From positions 1 to 13,565 of the forward strand of contig CAIYQS010000180.1 of assembly GCA_903928395.1 (NCBI GenBank): 13,565 nt of DNA, given 5' to 3'. The notes below the pieces were generated by a model. The model made no database searches. It saw only the letters and a program-made list of their open reading frames with translations, and was not told the origin of the DNA. Positions 7,218 to 13,500 of this stretch are shown in pieces; position 1 is the stretch's first letter, and each line of letters opens with the position of its first letter. Both the position numbers and the translations under genes were made by a program. This stretch comes from an uncultured Actinomycetes bacterium (GTDB lineage Bacteria > Actinomycetota > Actinomycetes > Nanopelagicales > Nanopelagicaceae).

Positions 7218-8293
7218 TACTTTGCAACTGCCCGCTCGCTAAGCGACTTGAGCGCTCTCAGACCATCTGACGGCCAGACTTGGACGGTAGTAATGCTGCA
7301 CGGCAAAATATCAACGTAGTACATGCTTTCGAGCGGCGCATTCATCGCATAGGTAGCAATTGAGCGGATAACTATGTTGTGTGTGACTACGCAAATCTTT
7401 TTGCCCGGATACCGCTGAACTAAATCAGTAATTCCTGCAACAGCTCTTGAGTAAACCTCTTCGTAAGACTCTCCCCCACCTGGACGGTATGTGAGCGACG
7501 TGAGCCAACTAAGCCATTCATCTGGACGTTGATCCCGAATCTCGGTCGGAGTAAGACCTTCCCAGGTGCCAAAATCAATCTCAACCCATAAATCATCAAA
7601 AATCGGATCTAGCCCGGTCGCGTCGGAGACTTCTTTTGCTGTCATCATGGTTCGCATCAAAGGCGAGGCAATGAGGACATCGGGCTTGCGAGCCGCGATT
7701 TCTTTTGCGATCGCCTGTGCCTGCGCGATGCCGGTTTCGGTGAGCGCGGGATCCATCTTGCCGACTCCCGAAAAACGGCGAGTGGGAGTGAGTGGTGTCT
7801 CACCATGGCGAACAAACCAAATGGTCGTAGGAACTTCATCAGAGACCAAACGTAAGGTTAAGTAATTGAGAATTGGTTTTGAATCTGCCGGTACACCGCC
7901 GTCCAAAGCCTTATTGGCTAATCGGTCAGCATGTGAATTCTCTTCACGGGGAATCCACTGAAATGTCACAAGGGACATCGAATGCGCAAGTCTGGCCTCT
8001 GCAGCCAAAGTCCGCATATCAGGGTGTTTAATCTGCCAACGCCCAGACATCTGCTCCACTACAAGTTTGGAATCCATTTTCACGTGAATGAGCGCTTGCG
8101 GATCCAGTTCATGTGCTTTCTTTAAACCTGCAACTAAGCCAGAGTATTCCGCCACGTTGTTGGTGGCGACTCCAACCACATCAAAAAGTTCGGCTAGCAC
8201 AATTCCATTTTCAGAAACGGTTGCTCCATACGCAGCAGGTCCTGGGTTTCCTCGAGACGCTCCGTCGGCTGTTACTACGAATTCGCGGGCCAT
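7217..8293 (-). CDS. Bifunctional RNase HI / histidine phosphatase (phosphoglycerate-mutase-like)
   Basis: The 358-residue fusion joins two enzymes. Residues 1-133 are an RNase HI that cuts RNA in RNA:DNA hybrids; the DEDD catalytic set is visible as Asp10 (TADGASRGNPG), Glu49 (NNVAEYSG), Asp74 (VKMDSK) and Asp123 (SHADRLANKAL). Residues 156-350 are a histidine phosphatase: His163 in VRHGET, Arg214 in SPLMRT, Glu238 in the EIDFGTWEG segment and His305 in VVTHN. The fusion is typical of actinobacteria (Rv2228c of M. tuberculosis; the homologous Streptomyces protein has RNase H and acid phosphatase activities). The phosphatase half resembles alpha-ribazole phosphatase (CobC), but its substrate here is not known. 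ATG follows the TAA of the zinc-ribbon gene directly, with TGAGGA as RBS. Confidence 0.94.
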   Translation of the reverse strand: MAREFVVTADGASRGNPGPAAYGATVSENGIVLAELFDVVGVATNNVAEYSGLVAGLKKAHELDPQALIHVKMDSKLVVEQMSGRWQIKHPDMRTLAAEARLAHSMSLVTFQWIPREENSHADRLANKALDGGVPADSKPILNYLTLRLVSDEVPTTIWFVRHGETPLTPTRRFSGVGKMDPALTETGIAQAQAIAKEIAARKPDVLIASPLMRTMMTAKEVSDATGLDPIFDDLWVEIDFGTWEGLTPTEIRDQRPDEWLSWLTSLTYRPGGGESYEEVYSRAVAGITDLVQRYPGKKICVVTHNIVIRSIATYAMNAPLESMYYVDILPCSITTVQVWPSDGLRALKSLSERAVAK

Positions 8294-9019
8294 TTAAATC
8301 CTCACCAAAATTCGTCGACATTCTTCGCAACGAATCACTTCATCTACAGCCAGTCCCTTAATTCGTTCGATTTCAATAGCATTAATAGCGAGGTGGCATC
8401 CATCGCACTTGTTTCCAACCAATAAGGCCGCCCCCACACCATGAGCGGACAGTCGAATTTTGTCGTAGAGCGCAATAAGCGCTTGGTCGATCTTGGGGAC
8501 AAGGGCGGCTCGAGATTGCGCCAGCTCTGCAAGAGTTTTATCTATTTCGGTGCGAGCATTTTCAAGACGGATATTTAACTCCAGTTCCAACTTCTTCAAT
8601 CCAACTTGGTCATTCAGCAATTCATCAACGCGGGCCTTCACGCCATCATGCTTAATCATAATTTCGAGTTCGCCGTCTTCTAGCTCGGCCTTGCGCTTAC
8701 CAAGTGTCGCAACCTCATGCTGCAATTGTTCCAACTCTTTTGGACTAGCCGAACCTGAAGCCAATCGCTTCTCATCCTTTTGAATTCGATCATCGACCTG
8801 CTCTACTTCAAGCTCACTTCGGCGTAAATCAATGACCACATCAGCAAGTTCTGTTTCGACAACCGTCAACTCAACTGCCGTGTTTTCTAGTCGGGCATGA
8901 ATTGCAGCGATCTGCTCTAGTTCTGGTAACCCAGCTAGCTTTGTCTTTGCCTGAGTTATTTGAGAATCTATCAATTGCAGTTCTATCAGAAGATTTTGGT
9001 CTTCAGGGGTTGCCTTCAC
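8294..9019 (-). CDS. Coiled-coil C4 zinc-ribbon protein
   Basis: The 241-residue product has a long heptad-rich, charged helical region (about 10-180) that should form a coiled coil. A C-terminal zinc ribbon follows with cysteine pairs CDGC (205/208) and CEEC (231/234), about 22 residues apart. This matches the conserved C4-type zinc-ribbon family of bacteria (Rv2229c in M. tuberculosis, related to HP0958 and CT398). It lies next to the RNase HI fusion, as in mycobacteria. Family members bind nucleic acid or act as adaptors in some species, but the role in actinobacteria is unclear. I chose GTG at 9019 because AGGAG (9030-9026) lies 6 bases upstream. A TTG at 9022 would leave only 3 bases. 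First gene of the operon. Confidence 0.9.
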   Translation of the reverse strand: MKATPEDQNLLIELQLIDSQITQAKTKLAGLPELEQIAAIHARLENTAVELTVVETELADVVIDLRRSELEVEQVDDRIQKDEKRLASGSASPKELEQLQHEVATLGKRKAELEDGELEIMIKHDGVKARVDELLNDQVGLKKLELELNIRLENARTEIDKTLAELAQSRAALVPKIDQALIALYDKIRLSAHGVGAALLVGNKCDGCHLAINAIEIERIKGLAVDEVIRCEECRRILVRI

Positions 9020-9025
9020 CAAAAG

Positions 9026-9030
9026 CTCCT
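9026..9030 (-). promoter_or_regulatory. RBS that decides the zinc-ribbon gene start
   Basis: AGGAG on the minus strand lies 6 bases before GTG 9019 and 3 bases before TTG 9022. The spacing favours the GTG start. Confidence 0.55.
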
Positions 9031-9121
9031 ATCACTGTGCCATATGGAAATGTATTGCCTTACTTTAATGGAATCGCCACCCAGCAATCAATTTTCGCAT
9101 TTTATCCCCGCTAGAGTGAAA

Positions 9122-9601
9122 ATGAATAATACTTTGTTCATGTCCCCTCTCCCCAAGCGCTCAGGTTTTAAGCCCAATATCTCGAGTTCCGGGCCACATG
9201 CTCAACTGTCTGATCAATCTTCTCCAGAACTTTGGGGGCGACTCATTTTTGAATCCATTGCGATGGAACATGTCGTCGAGGGACGAAGTTCGGTATCTCC
9301 GTTAACGTCACGCGCATTACTTTTTGACGATATCAGTGCAATCATCAGTCCCGAAACCTCACTGTCTCCAACAGAACCTCTTGAACCAGTCCATATTCAC
9401 GGGTTTCATGACACGTCAATTCACGCCTGCTTACCAATTAAGAGAGTTCTTGAGGTGTGTCTGACAGGATGGGGAGAGTCACATGCTCACGCTGATCATG
9501 AAACAGAAATCATGATCTACGGTCCGCGAAACGAAGAAGAGTTGGAAGTAGTTCTTGGTTTGATAAGGGAGAGTCTTAACTTTGCTCGAAAGAACAACTA
9601 G
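9122..9601 (+). CDS. Luciferase-domain / DUF5519-like conserved protein
   Basis: The 159-residue product resembles actinobacterial proteins annotated as 'luciferase family' or DUF5519 (Pfam Luciferase domain). This rests on remembered family patterns: HIHGFHDTSIHACLP (91-105), LTGWGESHAHAD (114-125) and MIYGPRNEEELEVV followed by LGLIRESLNFA (131-155). Despite the name these proteins are not known light-emitting enzymes, and their function is largely unknown. The His-rich HIHGFH and SHAHADH segments could bind a metal or a cofactor; this is my inference. The residues before about 35 look poorly conserved. ATG 9122 is chosen as the first ATG after the gap; ATG 9140 is possible. No strong RBS is seen, and TAGAGT at 9112-9117 might be a -10 box for a leaderless or very short leader. 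Divergent from the zinc-ribbon operon; its stop overlaps that of the GNAT gene in a CTAG palindrome. Confidence 0.7.
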   Translation: MNNTLFMSPLPKRSGFKPNISSSGPHAQLSDQSSPELWGRLIFESIAMEHVVEGRSSVSPLTSRALLFDDISAIISPETSLSPTEPLEPVHIHGFHDTSIHACLPIKRVLEVCLTGWGESHAHADHETEIMIYGPRNEEELEVVLGLIRESLNFARKNN

Positions 9602-9987
9602 AGCGAACTTCGATCTCGCTTAATCATCGCCGTCCACTCTGTAAAACCAAGGCCCTTGTAAAACGGAACAACATCTTGATCGCACACCAAATCCACGCTA
9701 TACATTTTTCCTAAATGACTTTCCATAGCGTTCACCAATTTAGTACCTAATCCTTTGCCCTGAAACTCCTCTCTAACTTCAAGCAAGGGAATGAAAGCAA
9801 ACATCGTCTTATCTGTTAAGGCGGTTATCATTCCAACCAAATTTCCCCTCTCCACAGCAAAAATAGACTCGACGGAATTTAGGTGCGCCTTCACTCGTTC
9901 AAAGTTAGGTTTCGTTGACCAACCGGAAAAGAAATTTAAATGACTGCTTTCGGTATACAAATCCGGCTGATTAAACTCAAATTCCAT
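9598..9987 (-). CDS. GNAT-family N-acetyltransferase
   Basis: The 129-residue product is a small GCN5-related acetyltransferase that should transfer acetyl from acetyl-CoA to an amine. The acetyl-CoA pyrophosphate-binding motif is EFQGKGLGTKLV (74-85), within the strand-loop-helix LLEVREEFQGKGLG. The C-terminal VPFYKGLGFTEWT (107-119) carries the usual Tyr110 position. The preceding strand VDLVCDQDV is also typical. It is short for the family (usually 140-180) and lacks much of the substrate-binding N-terminus, so the substrate cannot be guessed. ATG has AGGA on the minus strand 8 bases upstream. It is transcribed divergently from the second GNAT gene. Confidence 0.85.
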   Translation of the reverse strand: MEFEFNQPDLYTESSHLNFFSGWSTKPNFERVKAHLNSVESIFAVERGNLVGMITALTDKTMFAFIPLLEVREEFQGKGLGTKLVNAMESHLGKMYSVDLVCDQDVVPFYKGLGFTEWTAMIKRDRSSL

Positions 9988-10057
9988 CTTGATATCCTAG
10001 AACGAGGGCGCCTGGGAATGAGTGTCCCGATGCCATTTCCTATGGAATCATTGCCCC

Positions 10058-10468
10058 GTGAACAGCGTCCGGCATGCCTCAAGGGCTGATCAAAGCAAGG
10101 TGATTGAAATCTGGTCCGAGTGCGGCTTAGTTAAACCACAGAACGATCCACTTGATGATTTTAATTTGGCCCTTGCCACTTCAACTTCCACGGTGCTCGT
10201 TCTCGAAAATTCCGGCGAGATGATTGGCGCTGTCGTCGTGGGTTTTGATGGCCATAGAGGTTGGTTCTATTACTTAGGTATAAAGCCCGATTTTCAAAAT
10301 ATCGGCAATGGTCGAACACTAGTATCAGCGGCTGAAGCATGGCTGATCCAACAAGGAGCCCCAAAGGCAATGCTTATGGTGCGACACGCAAATTCCGCTG
10401 TCATCGAGTTCTATGAAAAACTTGGATATAACGTGGAAGATACCTCCGTTCTCGGAAAGCGATTTTGA
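10058..10468 (+). CDS. GNAT acetyltransferase, YpeA-like
   Basis: The 136-residue product resembles the YpeA/YncA-type GNAT acetyltransferases. The recognisable signature is VGFDGHRGWFYYLGIKPDF (61-79), where YpeA has a GYDGHRG...YYLGVHP pattern. The acetyl-CoA motif is QNIGNGRTL (80-88), and a final AVIEFYEKLGY and VLGKRF complete the match. The N-terminal IEIWSECGLVKPQNDPL is also typical. I chose GTG 10058 because homologues begin a few residues before the VRHAS segment. An upstream GTG at 10022 would add 12 Cys/His/Trp-containing residues that look unlike the family. The RBS is weak in both cases. The kinase gene follows after 10 bases and is probably co-transcribed. Substrate unknown. 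Confidence 0.85.
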   Translation: MNSVRHASRADQSKVIEIWSECGLVKPQNDPLDDFNLALATSTSTVLVLENSGEMIGAVVVGFDGHRGWFYYLGIKPDFQNIGNGRTLVSAAEAWLIQQGAPKAMLMVRHANSAVIEFYEKLGYNVEDTSVLGKRF

Positions 10469-10478
10469 AAGGTAACTC

Positions 10479-11474
10479 ATGTCAGAATATTCAGAGATGA
10501 CTCAAGAGGAACAAATTGCTCTTCTCGAAGAATTTGCTACCGACGTCCTTGCTCAGTACGGAATTTCAATCAGCAAGATCGAATGTGTAAATCATGCTTT
10601 CAATTCGACTTTCAAATTTACGAGTTCCGAAAATAAAACTTATGCGCTAAGAATCAACACTAACTCCAAAAAATGGCCGGAACACATCTGGGCTGAAGTG
10701 CAGTTGCTGAACGCCCTCTCAGAACAAGGCCTGGTACGAGCTCCTGTCCCCATCCCAAACCTGCAAGGTGAACTATTTTCCAATCATTACTTTTTTTACG
10801 AAGGTGGCAATCTCAATGTCATCGTGTACGAGTGGATCGAGGGGGAAGTAGTTGATGATCACCCAACTGATGAACAACTCTTCGAACTCGGTAAAACTAT
10901 GGCGCAACTTCAACAATTTGGAGCAACCTGGCGTCCATCGGGATATGCGAATTTCTTGGCAATAGACAATCCCCTCATGGTTAGGTGTCCCGTCCTATTT
11001 ACAAATCCAATTCCGGAGATTTCACCCGAGCTCTATCAAATGCTGGAAGAGCTCAAGACTAGAACTGAAAAGCTATTTGAGTCGCTTCGCGAACGTTCCG
11101 AACCACAACTCATTCACGCCGACTTGCACTTTGGCAATGTCATCTGGCATGAGGGCAAGATGTCGATCCTTGATTTCGATGATGCCGGGCGAGGATTCCC
11201 ATTGCAAGATTTAGCAATAGCGCTTTATTACCTCCGCGGGGACAAAGAACGAGAGAAAGTTTTGATGTCAGGATTTCTCTCGGTCGCACCACTTCCAGAA
11301 CACGAACCTTGGGAGTTGGAACTGCTAATAGCTAGCAGATCTCTTACGTTGCTCAACTACTTGCTGGAAACGTCCACGGCAGAAGACGCTGCATATTTAC
11401 CAACTTACCTCGCAAATACCGAAAAACGGTTGCGGCACTTTTTTGAGACTGGCGAATTCCTGCTTCTGAAATAA
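10479..11474 (+). CDS. Aminoglycoside-phosphotransferase / YihE (SrkA)-like kinase
   Basis: The 331-residue product has the APH/choline-kinase fold. The catalytic loop is LIHADLHFGNVIW (211-223) with Asp215 as base and Asn220 as metal ligand. The metal-binding DFD-type motif is SILDFDDAGRG (229-239) with Asp232. The N-lobe contains FNSTFKFTSSENKTYALRIN (41-60). Together with PLQDLAIALYYLRGDKE this pattern recalls SrkA/YihE, a stress-response kinase, more than true aminoglycoside kinases. The substrate may be a small molecule or a protein and cannot be decided here. The start ATG has GAAAGG (10467-10472), which overlaps the stop codon of the GNAT gene, so the two genes form one operon. Length and active site are complete. 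Confidence 0.87.
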   Translation: MSEYSEMTQEEQIALLEEFATDVLAQYGISISKIECVNHAFNSTFKFTSSENKTYALRINTNSKKWPEHIWAEVQLLNALSEQGLVRAPVPIPNLQGELFSNHYFFYEGGNLNVIVYEWIEGEVVDDHPTDEQLFELGKTMAQLQQFGATWRPSGYANFLAIDNPLMVRCPVLFTNPIPEISPELYQMLEELKTRTEKLFESLRERSEPQLIHADLHFGNVIWHEGKMSILDFDDAGRGFPLQDLAIALYYLRGDKEREKVLMSGFLSVAPLPEHEPWELELLIASRSLTLLNYLLETSTAEDAAYLPTYLANTEKRLRHFFETGEFLLLK

Positions 11475-11496
11475 CGATTATTCTCGGAACCCTAGA

Positions 11497-11506
11497 ACTC
11501 TAGAGT
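11497..11506. promoter_or_regulatory. 10-bp palindrome upstream of the VOC gene, containing a -10-like box
   Basis: ACTCTAGAGT is a perfect palindrome. Its right half TAGAGT (11501-11506) matches the actinobacterial TANNNT -10 pattern and lies 5 bases before ATG 11512. It could be a promoter with an overlapping operator or chance. Confidence 0.3.
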
Positions 11507-11526
11507 CAGCAATGTTAAGGTTTTTC

Positions 11527-11907
11527 ATGCTAAAAATGGGATATATCGTCATCGATTCAAAAGATACAGCAGTTATCTCAAAGTTCTGGGAGTCGGTGCT
11601 GGGTTGGAAAGTGACTTACCTTGATGAGACGGGAGCAATGCTCGAAAATTCCACCAAGTTGGAAGACGGCTCCAAATTCCCGCCAATACTTTTCTACAAG
11701 AATCCGGACGAGAAGATAGTTAAAAATCGATTGCACTTTGACCTGACTCCGGATGATCAGGAAGCAGAAGTTTTAAGGATTGAAGGGCTGGGCGGAAAGC
11801 GAATAGAAATCGGCCAATCCGCGGATCCAGCCACAACTTGGGTAGTCATGGCTGATCCCGAAGGAAATGAATTCTGCGTCCTTAAGAACCAAGAGGTTTC
11901 GCAGTAA
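11527..11907 (+). CDS. VOC superfamily (glyoxalase-like) protein
   Basis: The 126-residue product has the vicinal-oxygen-chelate fold (Glyoxalase_6 type): an N-terminal MGYIVIDSKDTAVISKFWES, a central NRLHFDLTPDD (67-77) and the closing strand VVMADPEGNEFCVL (106-119). His70 and Glu114 occupy positions often used for metal binding in this superfamily. Members include glyoxalases, dioxygenases and bleomycin or fosfomycin resistance proteins, so the reaction is open. I chose ATG 11527 because TAAGG (11516-11520) stands 6 bases upstream and homologues begin near LKMGYIVID. ATG 11512 would fit a leaderless transcript from TAGAGT and add 5 residues. The last 26 bases overlap the 3' end of msrA on the other strand. 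Confidence 0.85.
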   Translation: MLKMGYIVIDSKDTAVISKFWESVLGWKVTYLDETGAMLENSTKLEDGSKFPPILFYKNPDEKIVKNRLHFDLTPDDQEAEVLRIEGLGGKRIEIGQSADPATTWVVMADPEGNEFCVLKNQEVSQ

Positions 11908-12427
11908 ATAGTTCTGGGAATGCAATGCCTGTTGAAGAATGGCAGTCGTAACCATTTGGATTCTTGGCTAAGTACCTCTGGTGATAGGACTCAGCTGGCC
12001 AGTAGGTAGAGTTCGCGGCACTTGAAATCTCGGTGCAAATCTTGCCGTAACCGCTTTTGTCGAGCGCCGACTGATAGATCCCGAGAGTTTCGTAAGCTTC
12101 ATTCTCTTGCTCGTCAGAAGCTGTAAAGAGCACGCTCCGATATTGGGAGCCAACATCATTTCCCTGTCGGTTAAAAGAGGTTGGATCGTGCATCACCCAA
12201 AAAAGGGCTAGTAATTCGCGGTAACTCACGAGGCCCGGGTCGTATGTAACTTCTACGACCTCCGCGTGACCAGTTCTTCCAGTGCAAACTGCCTCGTAAG
12301 ACGGATTGTCCGTGGTTCCGCCCATATAACCCACGGAAGTCGAACTCACGCCTTTGGTCTGCCAAAATTTACGCTCAGCACCCCAAAAGCATCCGGTGCC
12401 GAAATAAGCTTTCTTCAGATTTTCCAT
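11882..12427 (-). CDS. msrA: Peptide-methionine (S)-S-oxide reductase MsrA
   Basis: The 181-residue product reduces methionine-S-sulfoxide in proteins and free methionine, an oxidative-damage repair enzyme of the cytoplasm. The catalytic motif GCFWGAE (12-18) holds the nucleophile Cys13. GHAEVVEVTYDP (53-64), HDPTSFNRQGNDVGSQYRSV (80-99) and YHQRYLAKNPNGYDCHS (148-164) are typical. Cys162 after NPNGY is the probable resolving cysteine. A further Cys131 is present. Two consecutive ATGs exist at 12430 and 12427. AGGAGG (12440-12435) is 4 bases from the first and 7 from the second, so I prefer 12427. Length is normal. No msrB is seen nearby. Confidence 0.96.
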   Translation of the reverse strand: MENLKKAYFGTGCFWGAERKFWQTKGVSSTSVGYMGGTTDNPSYEAVCTGRTGHAEVVEVTYDPGLVSYRELLALFWVMHDPTSFNRQGNDVGSQYRSVLFTASDEQENEAYETLGIYQSALDKSGYGKICTEISSAANSTYWPAESYHQRYLAKNPNGYDCHSSTGIAFPELFTAKPLGS

Positions 12428-12434
12428 CATTTTC

Positions 12435-12440
12435 CCTCCT
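12435..12440 (-). promoter_or_regulatory. msrA: Strong RBS of msrA
   Basis: AGGAGG on the minus strand is a full Shine-Dalgarno match. It is 7 bases from ATG 12427 and 4 from ATG 12430, which favours the second ATG. Confidence 0.65.
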
Positions 12441-12456
12441 CATTTGCGAGTTATCT

Positions 12457-12477
12457 GGTTGTGATAGCAGAACAACC
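12457..12477. promoter_or_regulatory. Inverted repeat upstream of msrA
   Basis: GGTTGT (12457-12462) and ACAACC (12472-12477) form a 6-bp inverted repeat with a 9-base spacer in the 110-bp gap between msrA and the downstream end of the EamA gene. It lies 30-50 bases upstream of the msrA start, where a promoter or leader would be. It could be an operator or leader hairpin; no U-tract follows on either strand. Function is not shown. Confidence 0.3.
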
Positions 12478-12537
12478 AACTAGCCAGAAATGTTCCCAAC
12501 TCAAATTAGGTGCGATGGGTGAGCGCAATTTCTACCC

Positions 12538-13410
12538 CTAACCCATAACTCCCAAATAGAGCAATCCAATAATTACGAGCACTGCCCCTCCCCAGCTAGT
12601 GAGGGTGAGGTGGTTGTGAAGAACTGTCACTGATAAAACGGTAGCTGTGACTGGTTCCGCCAACACGAAAGTTGACGCGTTGCTTGCCTTTAAATGCAAA
12701 AGCCCAAAACCATAGAGACTGTAGGCCAACGCTGTAGTGACAATTCCTAACCACAAAACCAAACCAACACCTCTCACGGTTCTTAGCCACCAGAACCGCT
12801 CGGTAAACATGAAGGGTGAAATAAGCAATGCGGACAATGCGAAGCTTCTAGAAATGAAATGACTGAGTGGATAGCCACTTTGTAATACTTGTTTACCCGC
12901 AACATTAAATGCTCCAAACCCTGCCGCGGCGCACAGTGCCAATAGAACGCCCGTAATTTTGAAAGTTGCACTTGCTGCGTGGATATTTAGCGCCACGATC
13001 CCCAAGGTAGTTATTGAAGTCGCGACCGCCCACGCGCGGCTTGGCTTTTCATGACCAAATAGCCACGAGATCAAACCAGTAAAAACTGGAGAACTTCCCA
13101 AAGCGGTGATGGTTGCGATTGCAACTCCCGTGAGGTGCACAGCGGAGAAAAATGCCAATTGATACGTAGCCATCCCCAGCGCGCAGATCCAGAGTTGGCG
13201 CTTTGGGAATTTAAGACTTGTTTTGTCTTTCAAAGAAATCAACCAGAGCGCAATAGATCCCACGAACATCCGTGAACTTCCTATAACAAGCGGATTGATT
13301 CCTTTTCCCCATAGTGACTGACTTGTACCCGTAGTTCCAAAGCAAACTCCAGCCAAGATAACGGCAAGTGTGGCAAATTCACTCGGAAGTCTGGCTCTGG
13401 ATTTCAGCAC
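12538..13410 (-). CDS. EamA/DMT-family transporter
   Basis: The 290-residue product is a drug/metabolite transporter with about ten hydrophobic segments arranged as two EamA repeats (roughly 10-135 and 150-285). Typical segments are LAVILAGVCFGTTGTSQSLW, VIGSSRMFVGSIALWLI and FVLAEPVTATVLSVTVLHNH, the last being a family hallmark in the second repeat. Members export amino acids, metabolites or drugs; the substrate is not readable here. The start is GTG 13410 and no Shine-Dalgarno is visible. TAGACT ends exactly 6 bases before the GTG, so the message is probably leaderless. A basic N-terminus (KSRARLPS) suits a cytoplasmic end. No good terminator follows before msrA, which points the same way about 110 bp downstream. 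Confidence 0.9.
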   Translation of the reverse strand: MLKSRARLPSEFATLAVILAGVCFGTTGTSQSLWGKGINPLVIGSSRMFVGSIALWLISLKDKTSLKFPKRQLWICALGMATYQLAFFSAVHLTGVAIATITALGSSPVFTGLISWLFGHEKPSRAWAVATSITTLGIVALNIHAASATFKITGVLLALCAAAGFGAFNVAGKQVLQSGYPLSHFISRSFALSALLISPFMFTERFWWLRTVRGVGLVLWLGIVTTALAYSLYGFGLLHLKASNASTFVLAEPVTATVLSVTVLHNHLTLTSWGGAVLVIIGLLYLGVMG

Positions 13411-13416
13411 AATCGA

Positions 13417-13422
13417 AGTCTA
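13417..13422 (-). promoter_or_regulatory. -10 box for a leaderless EamA transcript
   Basis: TAGACT matches the actinobacterial TANNNT -10 element. It is followed by 6 bases and then GTG 13410, which places the transcription start on the first base of the start codon. No Shine-Dalgarno competes. The -35 region has no clear match. Confidence 0.5.
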
Positions 13423-13461
13423 AGCGAAGAGGTATTGAGCCTTGAGTGCATTTAATATCGC

Positions 13462-13497
13462 AAAAATGGTGGGAAGTCAGCGTTCCTAATTCCCGCC
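13462..13497 (-). terminator. Rho-independent-like terminator of the gene at the right edge
   Basis: On the minus strand GGCGGGAA (13497-13490) pairs with TTCCCACC (13475-13468) with one mismatch (C·A), a 14-base loop lies between, and ATTTTT (13467-13462) follows. It begins 3 bases after the stop codon of the partial reading frame at 13501-13565. The polarity suits minus-strand transcription only. Confidence 0.55.
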
Positions 13498-13500
13498 CAA

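Noticed and set aside
8960..9121. 54-residue N-terminal extension of the DUF5519-like protein
   Set aside because: It would overlap the start of the divergent zinc-ribbon gene and its promoter region, and the sequence is unlike the family.
10022..10057. GTG 10022 as start of the YpeA-like gene
   Set aside because: It adds residues SRCHFLWNHCP that do not fit the family, which starts shortly before the VRHAS strand; GTG 10058 fits better, though the RBS is weak for both.
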